Of a stretch of DNA of 64,000 bases, positions 53,964-62,957 are shown one piece after another. The notes under the pieces were generated by a model. The model did not search any database. It was not told the DNA's origin and was given only the letters and a program-made list of their open reading frames with translations. Made by a program: the position numbers and the translations under genes. This DNA comes from Ekhidna lutea (GTDB taxonomy: Bacteria > Bacteroidota > Bacteroidia > Cytophagales > Cyclobacteriaceae): contig NZ_FZPD01000003.1 of the NCBI RefSeq assembly GCF_900188325.1, positions 558,001 to 622,000 of the forward strand. The letters are read 5' to 3'. The stretch's first letter is position 1. Each line of letters opens with the position of its first letter.

Positions 53964-55103
53964 ATGAAATTATTAATGAATACATGTTGGCTAGTATTGG
54001 TATGCTGTTTTGCTTGTGGTGGAGAAGAAGAAAAGGAAACACCTGTTCTTACTTCATTGACAATTGTTGAAAGTCCTTTTAAGTTGGATCTAAATGAAAC
54101 AGTGAAACTTACGATAAAGGGGATGGATCAAAATGGGAGTGAGATCGACATCACCGATGAGGTTTTGTGGTCTTCCAGCGAATCAAATGCATCGATTGAT
54201 CAGAGCGGATCAGTTACAGGTCAGGCTGAAGGTGATGTTACAATTACTGCATCAGTTGATGATATTTCTACTAGTATTGATATAAGGGTCTGGGATAGCG
54301 CAGCTCCACGAATTGAAATTTATGTAACTGATGCAGCCAGGTTTAACAACGGAGGACCATATAAGGTCATTAGGTATGATGAAGATGGTGGATTTGCTGA
54401 AACATTGATTGATTCAAACCTTGGTTGGCCACAGGATATTGTTTTTCTTGAAGATAAAGGAACGATGCTCGTTTCAAACCTATCTACAAACAGTATTGAC
54501 AAATTTGATATTAGCTCTGGTGCACATAAAGGAGCTTTTGCGGCGGTATCCAATGGGCCTACGCGAATGAAAATTGGGCCGGATAATTTATTATATGTTC
54601 TTCAATGGAATAATTCTGCGGGTGTATTAAGGTTTAATCTGGACGGAACATTTGTTGATTCCTTTACAAGTATTGGCGTAAATCAAGCCATTGGAATGGA
54701 TTGGGATGCTTCAGGAAATTTTTATGTCTCTTCTTTTCAGGGCACGGTTCGGAAATTCGATTCTGAGGGTAATGATCTGGGAGTTTTTATTAGCTCAAAT
54801 ATTCAAGGCCCAACCAACATCTGGATCCCCCAGAACAGTGGAATGCTAGTGTTAGATTGGAAAGCAGGTACCATTCAAAAATTCGACATGGATGGCAGTT
54901 TCGTTGGAACATTTGCTACCGGACTTTCTCAGCCGGAGGGTATCGACAGACTTCCAAATGGCAAATTCTTAGTTGGAAATGGAAAGGCATCAACCGTTAA
55001 TATTTTCAGTTCTGAAGGTACTCCCGAGGGTACGTTGTTTTCCGGTGGTTTCGGGTCATTAATACAGCCTAATGGAGTCGTTATTCGATTAGTGAATTAT
55101 TAG
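53964..55103 (+). CDS. Lipoprotein with Ig-like and NHL-type propeller domains
   Basis: A 379-residue lipoprotein (MKLLMNTCWLVLVCCFAC). Residues ~30-110 form a BIG2-like Ig domain (VTITASVDDISTSIDI). From ~115 come NHL/SMP-type repeats: LGWPQDIVFLEDKGTMLVSN, GPTRMKIGPDNLLYVLQW, AIGMDWDASGNFYVSS and QPEGIDRLPNGKFLVGN. It is probably a surface binding protein. It is coupled by position to the gene at 53447. Confidence 0.85.
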   Translation: MKLLMNTCWLVLVCCFACGGEEEKETPVLTSLTIVESPFKLDLNETVKLTIKGMDQNGSEIDITDEVLWSSSESNASIDQSGSVTGQAEGDVTITASVDDISTSIDIRVWDSAAPRIEIYVTDAARFNNGGPYKVIRYDEDGGFAETLIDSNLGWPQDIVFLEDKGTMLVSNLSTNSIDKFDISSGAHKGAFAAVSNGPTRMKIGPDNLLYVLQWNNSAGVLRFNLDGTFVDSFTSIGVNQAIGMDWDASGNFYVSSFQGTVRKFDSEGNDLGVFISSNIQGPTNIWIPQNSGMLVLDWKAGTIQKFDMDGSFVGTFATGLSQPEGIDRLPNGKFLVGNGKASTVNIFSSEGTPEGTLFSGGFGSLIQPNGVVIRLVNY

Positions 55104-55133
55104 AATTAAAAATTAAACATGAGTTGGTAATAA

Positions 55134-55165
55134 AAAAGCTTGTTCCTGATTTGGGACAAGCTTTT
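55134..55165. terminator. Bidirectional terminator after the NHL lipoprotein gene
   Basis: AAAAGCTTGTTCC pairs with GGGACAAGCTTTT (one T-G pair). It lies between convergent genes, 31 bases after the plus-strand stop and 7 bases from the minus-strand stop. Confidence 0.82.
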
Positions 55166-55171
55166 GTCTGT

Positions 55172-55813
55172 TTAATTTTCAATTTCTATCCAATTAGCTA
55201 CCTCAAATTGATAGCTATTTTTTGGATCTCCGGCCACCAGTTTTTGATTTGCACAATCTCCAGTTCCACCTGATGGTATCCCTACAATATTATTGGGATT
55301 TTTAGCTGTCATTAATCCGATGGCAATTTTTAAATTTTCACCGTATGCTTGACGATCAATGATAAACTCTGTCTCGCCAGCATTGCCCATGTTCATGGTA
55401 TTGGCTACCCATCCATTATCCCGCAGATATTGGTTGCGTTTAGCTATTGTAGCATCTTTCATATCGACTTCACGAAGTTGCCAATCAAACTTTTGATTGG
55501 TGGACCACTGGTCGCCTTCTTTTTTGTAGAGGATTTGACCCAGAGCTGCTGAGGCATGCAAAACAGTTACCTCATCTTGCTCATTGCATATACACAGGCT
55601 GGCAACATATAACTCCTCTGATTTGACGGTTATTTTCAGATAACTATCTGAAGAAGGATCAATCAGTAATTGATTGCTTTCATTCTTATCAAGTACTTCA
55701 AGTCCTTTAGCTTCTTCGGAGGAAATGTTGCCATCAAGGCTTTTTAGGTCTGTCTGCGCCTGAATTGAATAAACAAAAAATAGTAGTAATGTAGTTTTTA
55801 GTAATATTTTCAT
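55172..55813 (-). CDS. Exported protein of unknown function
   Basis: A 213-residue protein with signal peptide MKILLKTTLLLFFVYSIQAQ. The mature part has Cys pairs in ASLCICNEQDEV and GDCANQKLV. The segment NIVGIPSGGTGDCAN is conspicuous. I recognise no domain. A longer frame from 55846 is rejected because the signal peptide starts at 55813. It is the last gene of the minus-strand cluster. Confidence 0.72.
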   Translation of the reverse strand: MKILLKTTLLLFFVYSIQAQTDLKSLDGNISSEEAKGLEVLDKNESNQLLIDPSSDSYLKITVKSEELYVASLCICNEQDEVTVLHASAALGQILYKKEGDQWSTNQKFDWQLREVDMKDATIAKRNQYLRDNGWVANTMNMGNAGETEFIIDRQAYGENLKIAIGLMTAKNPNNIVGIPSGGTGDCANQKLVAGDPKNSYQFEVANWIEIEN

Positions 55814-55833
55814 GATTTGAAAATTATAGATTA

Positions 55834-56418
55834 TTAGTAGTTCCAAAGCTTAAGTAATGAACCAGAAGTACCATCCAATGGGTCTGTCTTCGGATTTGGA
55901 ACTTCGGCAATATTTTTATCTGTTCCCGGTCGATCATTTGGTTTGCACCTCACAATATCTACCGGCATACCTTCTGGGTAAGCACCAACTACACCTAAAT
56001 TGTGACTTCCTAAATTTTTATGCCCCACGCCTGCAGGGATTATTATGATATCGCCAGCCTCGACGATTACTTTTTCGCCCTGTTCTCCTCCTAATAAAAC
56101 CTCTGCTCCCCCACTATAAATACCCAATACCTCGTGAGCGATGCTGTGGTAGTGCTGGAAGTCGAATATTCCATTTCTCCAGGAGTTACTCCAGTCATTG
56201 GTGAGAAACCTATTTTCCAGCCAAAGAGCGCCAGCTTCATTCCGTTTATTAAATGCTTTTTTGTAGACCAATAATGGATATTTACTGTTTGGAACTATTC
56301 CATCATCCTCAAAAAACATCGTTACCGGCGGCTTTCTTACTTCATTTGTTAAAGCGAGTGAGCCTAGAATTGCAGGAGCCATAAATAGAAAATCGCGTCG
56401 TTTCATTTTGTTTGACAT
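55834..56418 (-). CDS. Tat-exported cupin protein
   Basis: A 194-residue protein. The start MSNKMKRRDFLFMAPAILG carries a twin-arginine signal. The cupin body has FQHYHSIAHEVLGIYSGGAE (His ligands) and AGDIIIIPAGVGHKNLG (second motif). It probably binds a metal. The start at 56418 is 12 bases after the ABC permease stop, so it is co-transcribed; a longer frame inside the permease gene is rejected. Substrate unknown. Confidence 0.83.
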   Translation of the reverse strand: MSNKMKRRDFLFMAPAILGSLALTNEVRKPPVTMFFEDDGIVPNSKYPLLVYKKAFNKRNEAGALWLENRFLTNDWSNSWRNGIFDFQHYHSIAHEVLGIYSGGAEVLLGGEQGEKVIVEAGDIIIIPAGVGHKNLGSHNLGVVGAYPEGMPVDIVRCKPNDRPGTDKNIAEVPNPKTDPLDGTSGSLLKLWNY

Positions 56419-56429
56419 TAATGATGTTT

Positions 56430-58895
56430 TTACTCTTGCTTCAATGTTTTGGAAGGGTTGATGCTTCCAACTCGAAGCGTTTCTCTTCCTACGATTAACA
56501 GAATAAGTATGGACAGAGCGAGAATTGGCAACATCAACATCCACCACTCAATCTGAATACGAATCGGGTATGAACTCAACCACTCTGATATACTGAAGTA
56601 ACATATTGGAGTAGCAATTGCTGCAGCTATAAAGATCAGTTGCAAATAGTCTTTCCAGAAGTGTTTCTGTAAACTTATCATCGAGGCACCCAGGGCTCTT
56701 CTAATGCCAACTTCTTTTATTTTCAAGGAGAAGGTAAAAGACACTAAACCGAAAAGCCCCATTGCTCCGATTAGCATTGCGAATGCCGCGAAAAATCCTG
56801 TCAACTTACTAAACCTTAGTTCATTCAGATATTGTTGATTGAAGTATTCATCAAGAAAGAATGCATCATATTGATATTCTGGTAATACAGTTTGCCATGC
56901 TGTTTCAATTGATTGTAGTGCTTCATTTAAATTGTTTGTTTTAAATCTTACCAGATAATAGGCATATGGAGCATAAGGATTGATAGAGTGCTTGAGTTGA
57001 TACACTAAACGCGGCTTATCGTTTTTAACCGAAGAATGGTAGTAATCAGAAATAACACCAATAATTTTCAATCGCTTATCAAAACGTGAATAAAAGACAT
57101 CTTTATTTATCGCATCTTCTACATTAGTGTAACCCAATCTTTTCGCAGTTGATTCACTAACCAGTATAGCAGAAGTATCGGAACCATATGTTCTTTCAAA
57201 GCTTCTTCCGGCAACTAGATTCAGTCCAAAAGACTGAATAAAATCATAGTCTACAGCGAATATCCCGGAGATGAATTCATCGCCTTTATTATCTAAAGGA
57301 GAGAAAACCTGACTAGCAACATCTTTTGCAGGGATAGTTGAAGTGGCAGTAACTGAGTTAATAAATGGTATATCACGTAATCGTTCTTTCAATAAGTTGA
57401 ATTTCCGATAATTAGAATCACCTCCAACATTTGCCTTGATTACCAATGTTTGATCAAGGTCTATTCCCAGATCCTGATTTTGCATAAAAGTAAGCTGTCG
57501 ATATACAAAAAGCGTAGTTGTGATGAGAATGATCGAAATCATAAATTGGAAAACAACCAGACCCTTTCTCATCAGTATCCCACTTCTTGAGACTGTTAGT
57601 TTTCCTTTCAAAACCTTCAATGGTTGATAAGAGGAGATAACTAAAGAAGGATAACCTCCCGCCACAATTACTCCGATTATAGTGATTAGCAGTAGTATTA
57701 CACCAACCGATAGTACATTAAATCCAGGTGGCCATTCCATTGACCGACCAATAATGCTTTCAAGAAATGGCTCTATGAATTTTACTATTCCAAGACCTAC
57801 AAGCAAGCCCAAAACGTTAAATAGTAATGCCTCGGTTAAAAACTGATGGATTAGGTGGGTTCTTTGGGCTCCAATTACCTTCCTGATACCTATTTCTTTT
57901 GATCTTTTTAGAGATTGTGCTGTAGTAAGGTTTATGTAATTGATCCATGCCACGGCCAAAATGAAAAAGGCCATGATCATAAATATGATGATCATTGTTT
58001 TGCTATATGTAGAGGTGGGTTCTTCAAGGAATCCAGAATTAAGGTGGATTTTGTCTACTGGCTGCAATAATGATTCGTGAACATACCCTATCTCCGCCAA
58101 AGACTCCTTGTAGGTTGTAGGAACAAGATCGTTTATTTTTTGCTGCAAAGATTGGAGATCAGCAGATTCGGTGGTTTTAATGTATGTATGAAACTGCGTC
58201 CATCCCCAATGACCAGTTAGATTTGTCAGGAAGTTTTCTTCAAAAGTTGAGTATGAGATCAGTGCTTCAAATTGTAAGTGACTATGCTTTTTGGGGTCTG
58301 CAATTACACCCGTTACCAATAATTGTAATTCTGTGAGAAGGTGTTCCATACCCCCGGTTTGTATACTAATTGTTTTTCCTATTGGGCTATCATGCTTAAA
58401 TAGTTTATCTGCAAGTGTTTGAGTTAAGATAATCGTATTTGGTTCTTTCAAGCCAGATAGGTTACTTCCGGCTATTAGATCATAGGAAAAAATGTCAAGC
58501 AGTGATGGATCTGCATAATAGGCTTCTTCAAGGTTGAATGACACAATCCCATTTTCACTTTTGTGCGATGCAATACATAAAGGTTCGGTGATATTTTGTC
58601 TGAATAACCGAGCAGCAAACTTTACTTCTGGAATTTGCTCTGTAATGGCAGGAGCCAGAGCGGGAACATTACTTGCTTTAATCACTGTTCCATCTGGGGT
58701 GTCCCTCTTTAATGGAACTCGATAGATTTGATCATAATCGGTGTAATGTTTGTCGAAACTTAACTCGAAGCTGACAAACTTCAATATCAACAAACTGACA
58801 CCAATCCCTAACCCCAATCCTATAATATTAATGATAGAAAATGACTTACTTCTGAGAAGTGTTCTGAATGCTAGCTTGATATTCTTTTTAATCAT
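56430..58895 (-). CDS. FtsX/MacB-type ABC transporter permease
   Basis: An 821-residue permease with two FtsX modules. It has an N-terminal helix (SFSIINIIGLGLGIGVSLLIL), a large periplasmic domain (~40-280), three helices, a second periplasmic domain and three final helices (SVGVILLLITIIGVIVAGG; FGLVSFTFSLKIKEVGIRRALGAS). Bacteroidota have many such lone 800-residue permeases. No ATPase gene is adjacent. It is likely tied to lipoprotein or peptide export, or to mechanotransmission. Confidence 0.88.
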   Translation of the reverse strand: MIKKNIKLAFRTLLRSKSFSIINIIGLGLGIGVSLLILKFVSFELSFDKHYTDYDQIYRVPLKRDTPDGTVIKASNVPALAPAITEQIPEVKFAARLFRQNITEPLCIASHKSENGIVSFNLEEAYYADPSLLDIFSYDLIAGSNLSGLKEPNTIILTQTLADKLFKHDSPIGKTISIQTGGMEHLLTELQLLVTGVIADPKKHSHLQFEALISYSTFEENFLTNLTGHWGWTQFHTYIKTTESADLQSLQQKINDLVPTTYKESLAEIGYVHESLLQPVDKIHLNSGFLEEPTSTYSKTMIIIFMIMAFFILAVAWINYINLTTAQSLKRSKEIGIRKVIGAQRTHLIHQFLTEALLFNVLGLLVGLGIVKFIEPFLESIIGRSMEWPPGFNVLSVGVILLLITIIGVIVAGGYPSLVISSYQPLKVLKGKLTVSRSGILMRKGLVVFQFMISIILITTTLFVYRQLTFMQNQDLGIDLDQTLVIKANVGGDSNYRKFNLLKERLRDIPFINSVTATSTIPAKDVASQVFSPLDNKGDEFISGIFAVDYDFIQSFGLNLVAGRSFERTYGSDTSAILVSESTAKRLGYTNVEDAINKDVFYSRFDKRLKIIGVISDYYHSSVKNDKPRLVYQLKHSINPYAPYAYYLVRFKTNNLNEALQSIETAWQTVLPEYQYDAFFLDEYFNQQYLNELRFSKLTGFFAAFAMLIGAMGLFGLVSFTFSLKIKEVGIRRALGASMISLQKHFWKDYLQLIFIAAAIATPICYFSISEWLSSYPIRIQIEWWMLMLPILALSILILLIVGRETLRVGSINPSKTLKQE

Positions 58896-58950
58896 AATAT
58901 AGATAATATGACCTTAGAACAAAGTAGTGATTGATTTCACTACTTTCCAT

Positions 58951-59397
58951 TTATAATTTTTCCTGAAATTTCAAGTCTAATGACCACCTCCCCCCACCTT
59001 TTATCAGCAGCGCGATTATTAGCGTAAACACCAACAGGTGAAACTCAAAGCCTTCACCTCTTCCCGGCTCACTGTACCAGTTCATGAAAAAGCCAAACTG
59101 ACCATGTACCAGGTAGATGGCACCTATCATAATTATTCCCAGGGCAGCACTCACGATCCGAGTGCCAAGCCCGAGAATTAAACAAATCATACCTATGGAT
59201 TCACCCAGTATCACCAGCCATGTAATAATACCAGGAATCCCCCACCATTGTTGCCACATATCCACGGTCCATTGTGGCCCATGCCCACCAAAAACTCCAA
59301 GGATTTTTTGCAGACCATGAGGAAGAATTACCATTCCTAACCCCACTCGAAGTATGAGAGGTAGGATGTCATCTGAGGTGTTTAATATTTTTTTCAC
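58951..59397 (-). CDS. DoxX-family membrane protein
   Basis: A 148-residue protein with four helices. The opening ILRVGLGMVILPHGLQKILG and ITWLVILGESIGMICLILGLGTR fit DoxX. Members are linked to redox or thiol stress in some bacteria. It stands between the permease and hydrolase genes, same strand, with short gaps of about 15-55 bases. Confidence 0.86.
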   Translation of the reverse strand: MKKILNTSDDILPLILRVGLGMVILPHGLQKILGVFGGHGPQWTVDMWQQWWGIPGIITWLVILGESIGMICLILGLGTRIVSAALGIIMIGAIYLVHGQFGFFMNWYSEPGRGEGFEFHLLVFTLIIALLIKGGGRWSLDLKFQEKL

Positions 59398-59411
59398 GGT
59401 TAGGTTGACTG

Positions 59412-60566
59412 TTATTTTCCTTTTATACGCTCATTTCGAATAAAAAAGTCGTCATTTTTATTTCTACGGTTCCATAGATCTATCAATGCATTCTTATCTT
59501 CTTTTAGATAAGCATCAAAAAAGCTTTTTACACTTTCGTACCAGAAGTAATGCTTCTGATCGATTGTTTCATCAAGCTGTGGTAGGACGAATAAATTTCC
59601 TGTGAGATAATCATGCCCAAACTCATTCAGGATGTAGGAGTATCGATCAATGTTTGTCAAGGAGTCAAATATGGTGGTGTTTACATACAAGGATTCATTC
59701 TCCGGACTTTCATGCTGCTGAAACTCCATACGTGGTATTTTCAAATTGGCAGGTTCATAATAAACAGAGCTACTGGAATAGCTGTATCCATTGTTCTTGC
59801 CCTCCCAACCATCAATACTTACCATTGCATCAGCAGTTAGGTTTTTCATTTGATACAGAAGGGTAGATATGCCATCTGAATTGAGTCCGAGCAAACCAAT
59901 TTGCGACTGATTAATATTAGGGAAATCATCGAGCATTCCTCTTACAATTTCAAAAGTTCGGATGCGCCGATTAATCACTTGCTGGGTATTTTGTCTGAAT
60001 AGTCGGTTGCTACCCGATAGCGGCCCGGTAGAAATTACGACATAGCCATGACTTGCAAGGTATTCACAAAGTGTGCTCATTTTCCATACCCCACCGTCGT
60101 GTCCGGCAAGGAGTGCTGGAAAAGGACCAGGGGCTTCTCTTACATTCGCCATTGCTGCAGTAGGTTTACTACCTATTTCTTGTTTTTCATCGGCAGTAAA
60201 CTCAATGGATAAACCGTATTTGGCATAGTTAAAGAAGATATCCATGGCTTGCGCTTTTTGCTGCTCATTCAATTCATTGAAATCATTCTTCTCAGCTGTT
60301 TTAAAAAAGTAATGCTCAAATGGCAGGGCCTTGTCTATGCTCCATTGAACCGTAGTAGGGTACCAGATCGATATTTGAATTGGGAAAAACCGATTATCGC
60401 TAAGACCACCGGGGATACTACGACTTTTGTCGATATAGTTGATGGTTTTGAATCCAACCTGGTAGGGTCCGGGCTCTAAGTTCTTCCATAACGAATAGGT
60501 TGGTTGTCCGATTAATAAATGGGTGAAAGTAACAATTACGATATATAGTTTGAATGCTTTTTTCAT
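59412..60566 (-). CDS. Exported alpha/beta-hydrolase-like protein, PAF-acetylhydrolase type
   Basis: A 384-residue protein with a signal peptide (MKKAFKLYIVIVTFTHLLIG). The fold is read from SIWYPTTVQWS, FPALLAGHDGGVWKMSTLCEYLASHGY and LNEFGHDYL. The nucleophile elbow reads GLLGLNSDGIS. In a GxSxG motif the Ser follows Gly by two residues; here that place is Asn, so catalysis is doubtful. The protein is paralogous to the one at 61253-62914: both open with GxxxVGFxxxxxID and a WYPT strand. Confidence 0.75.
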   Translation of the reverse strand: MKKAFKLYIVIVTFTHLLIGQPTYSLWKNLEPGPYQVGFKTINYIDKSRSIPGGLSDNRFFPIQISIWYPTTVQWSIDKALPFEHYFFKTAEKNDFNELNEQQKAQAMDIFFNYAKYGLSIEFTADEKQEIGSKPTAAMANVREAPGPFPALLAGHDGGVWKMSTLCEYLASHGYVVISTGPLSGSNRLFRQNTQQVINRRIRTFEIVRGMLDDFPNINQSQIGLLGLNSDGISTLLYQMKNLTADAMVSIDGWEGKNNGYSYSSSSVYYEPANLKIPRMEFQQHESPENESLYVNTTIFDSLTNIDRYSYILNEFGHDYLTGNLFVLPQLDETIDQKHYFWYESVKSFFDAYLKEDKNALIDLWNRRNKNDDFFIRNERIKGK

Positions 60567-60578
60567 TGGGGAACTACT

Positions 60579-61256
60579 TTATTGTATCAACTTTAAACTT
60601 TTGAAGTAATGAGTCCATATCTCAGCTGCAAAAACAAAGCTACTGTCAGGCGCCATGGATACATCCGGATGCACTAATCCATCAGTTTCTGACCATTTTG
60701 CATAGACCGTCAATGAAGTATCACCGGAAACAGTTGGCGTAAAATATTTGTAAGGGAGTCCATTCTTATTGAGGATAATGGTGGCTATAAAATAGCTCCC
60801 ATCCCAGATGTTGAATGTTGAATCATTTTTGGCCTTTGCTACATAGTTTTCAGTAGCCAGATTTTTAATGGTTCGGTAGAATAAATGCCGGTCCCAATTT
60901 TTCAAATAAACAAGCATGGAGGAATCCATCTCTGTTTTATTACCATTTCGCAGGCTCCAGCCCAGGGAATCATTGAAATATCTGACATTGTCAAACTCAT
61001 CAGTCCACTGATGAATCCACACTTCCGTAGGGTACAGATTGCGTTTTATTTCGGAGTAATATGGAAAGTCAAGTCTTTGTTCCTCATGCAGGGCTTTTAT
61101 ATAAAGTGCCTGCAGTGAACGCCATTTGTCCAGGTCTCCCATTTTGGCCAATACCTTTTCTCTTTCAGAAATTTGGGATGACTGATTTTGCTGGCTGCAA
61201 GATACCTGCAACACTATCAGCACTATACAGCACAAAAGGTGAAAGGTAGGTTTCAT
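60579..61256 (-). CDS. Lipoprotein of unknown function
   Basis: A 225-residue lipoprotein (lipobox VSCSQQ, Cys20). The mature part is mixed helix/strand with many aromatic residues (TEVWIHQWTDEF, WDGSYFIATIILNKNGLPYKYF). The C-terminus EIWTHYFKSLKLIQ ends in a basic tail. No domain recognised. Its start overlaps the stop of the upstream TPR-hydrolase gene by 4 bases, so it is coupled to it. Confidence 0.72.
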   Translation of the reverse strand: MKPTFHLLCCIVLIVLQVSCSQQNQSSQISEREKVLAKMGDLDKWRSLQALYIKALHEEQRLDFPYYSEIKRNLYPTEVWIHQWTDEFDNVRYFNDSLGWSLRNGNKTEMDSSMLVYLKNWDRHLFYRTIKNLATENYVAKAKNDSTFNIWDGSYFIATIILNKNGLPYKYFTPTVSGDTSLTVYAKWSETDGLVHPDVSMAPDSSFVFAAEIWTHYFKSLKLIQ

Positions 61257-62914
61257 CGGTTTTTCAATTGATCAATTTTATTCTTAAAAGCATTTTTATG
61301 TGCGTTCAGTAAGTTCTCTGGGTAACCTGTTGCCGTTTCAGTAAGCTTAATGCCTTTCTCAAATTGCTCAAGAGCTTCCCCCTTTTTTCCTATTTGCTGA
61401 TAGTAGTCACCCAGGCTGTACCTGGGAATGTGATGTTCAGGGTAGTTTTCAACGTTGGCCAGAAAGACCAGTAGTGCTTCATCTTTCATTTCAAAGCTGA
61501 GAAGCATATAGCCGAGATTATCCAGTATCCCTCTCGCATCCTGATTTTCGGGATCTACAATGAGGAGAATTTTTGCTATAGCTAGGGCTTTGTCAATATC
61601 CCCTCTGCGTTGATAAAACATACCTACTTCTCGAAGGGAAAAAATATCCTGTTGAAGCAAATTAAAGGTGTCTTTCTCAGCTTCTCTTTCCATCATCGAT
61701 ACCACTTCCTTAGGGGAATGCTTGTCAAACAAAGCTTTGAGCTCCGCCAGATTCGGCATATTGGATTGTCGAGGCGTATACTCCATCGTTACCAGCTCAG
61801 GATCAAATTCAACGGGCACTTGTGCAGATTGAATGCGCAGCTGAGACTCAAGGTTTCCTTTGAGTGATGCATCAAAAAAATGCTTTAGATAATCATTGAA
61901 AATATGGAAGGACTCGATTACGTCTTGTGCTACATCCTTTCTGTTGTTGAGGTGTTTGGCTGCCAGATATCCTTCTGAAGCAAAATCCCAATGATGTTGA
62001 GGCTTCCCGAGAATGAGGCGATAGATATCTGCATATTTCATCAGGAACAGACTATCAAGAAAAATTTCCTCTTCGGTCAGCTTGCGACTGAAAATGTGGA
62101 GAAATGGAACCCTGATCTGTTGAGGGTCATAGGATGATAGGGCAGTCAATCCTTCATAAAGTCCTTCCATGAAATAGCCACTTTCAATATCAGCTATAGC
62201 GTCTACATCCACATTAAGCATAGCAAAGTGTACTTGCGCAAAACCGGATCCGCTGAAGCCAATAGTTCCCAGTTTTTGTTGATCTGCAATTTCCATTTTT
62301 CGAAGTTTCATTGTTACAAACTCCATATCACGGGCCATGTTGATATAGGTCTTCGACATGACAGGATAATATTGATGCGATTGGGATTCGTAATCGTGTT
62401 GACGGACATAGGCTACTATGAATCCATGGCTGGCTAGGTATTCATTTGTAATGAAGGTGGAAGTAGGTCTCAATTCGCCGATTAGCAGTGGGAATTTTTG
62501 TGAGTGATAATCTGCACCAATGGATGCTTCCCATTCAAGGCTTCTCAGTTGTTCCCAGTCTGATTCCTCAAAAGCACCAAACCATGAGCGCATAGCGTTT
62601 TTGTTTCCATGAATAAGACTTCTGCTTGGCAGTGTTTCCAGCGCCCCATTTTCATCTTCCCACTTTTGACTGGCCATGTATTTTTCTGTTGTCATCTTAT
62701 AGTTAGATGAAGATGAAGTCGGATACCAAATGTGGACTTTGATAGTGCGATATCTGTTCTCAGGCTGTGCCAGAGGTTCGTTAGTCATCACACGAGTTGA
62801 ATCGATAAAAGTCAGAATACGGAATCCAACATTGTGCGAACCATAATTTAGATCTTGAGCGAAAGACTGAAAAGTGAGTAGGCATATCAGTGAATAAATA
62901 ATTAATACTTTCAT
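61253..62914 (-). CDS. Exported alpha/beta-hydrolase-like protein with TPR tail
   Basis: A 553-residue protein with signal MKVLIIYSLICLLTFQSFA. The hydrolase part (to ~380) shows IKVHIWYPTS, PLLIGELRPTSTFITNEYLASHGF and the elbow TIGFSGSGFA, which keeps a Ser at the expected place but has GxSxS. The C-terminal ~180 residues are TPR repeats (MFYQRRGDIDKALAIAKILL, GYMLLSFEMKDEALLVFLA, GDYYQQIGKKGEALEQFEKG). Likely a periplasmic scaffold or esterase. Paralogous to the 59412 gene. Confidence 0.8.
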   Translation of the reverse strand: MKVLIIYSLICLLTFQSFAQDLNYGSHNVGFRILTFIDSTRVMTNEPLAQPENRYRTIKVHIWYPTSSSSNYKMTTEKYMASQKWEDENGALETLPSRSLIHGNKNAMRSWFGAFEESDWEQLRSLEWEASIGADYHSQKFPLLIGELRPTSTFITNEYLASHGFIVAYVRQHDYESQSHQYYPVMSKTYINMARDMEFVTMKLRKMEIADQQKLGTIGFSGSGFAQVHFAMLNVDVDAIADIESGYFMEGLYEGLTALSSYDPQQIRVPFLHIFSRKLTEEEIFLDSLFLMKYADIYRLILGKPQHHWDFASEGYLAAKHLNNRKDVAQDVIESFHIFNDYLKHFFDASLKGNLESQLRIQSAQVPVEFDPELVTMEYTPRQSNMPNLAELKALFDKHSPKEVVSMMEREAEKDTFNLLQQDIFSLREVGMFYQRRGDIDKALAIAKILLIVDPENQDARGILDNLGYMLLSFEMKDEALLVFLANVENYPEHHIPRYSLGDYYQQIGKKGEALEQFEKGIKLTETATGYPENLLNAHKNAFKNKIDQLKNR

Positions 62915-62957
62915 CTAATTAGAATTTTTGATTTGAACCCTCCTCACACTTCAGATT

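Noticed and set aside
56419-56547. Longer start of the cupin gene inside the permease gene
   Set aside because: The twin-arginine signal starts at 56418/56406, and the longer part is the permease's C-terminal coding region in another frame.
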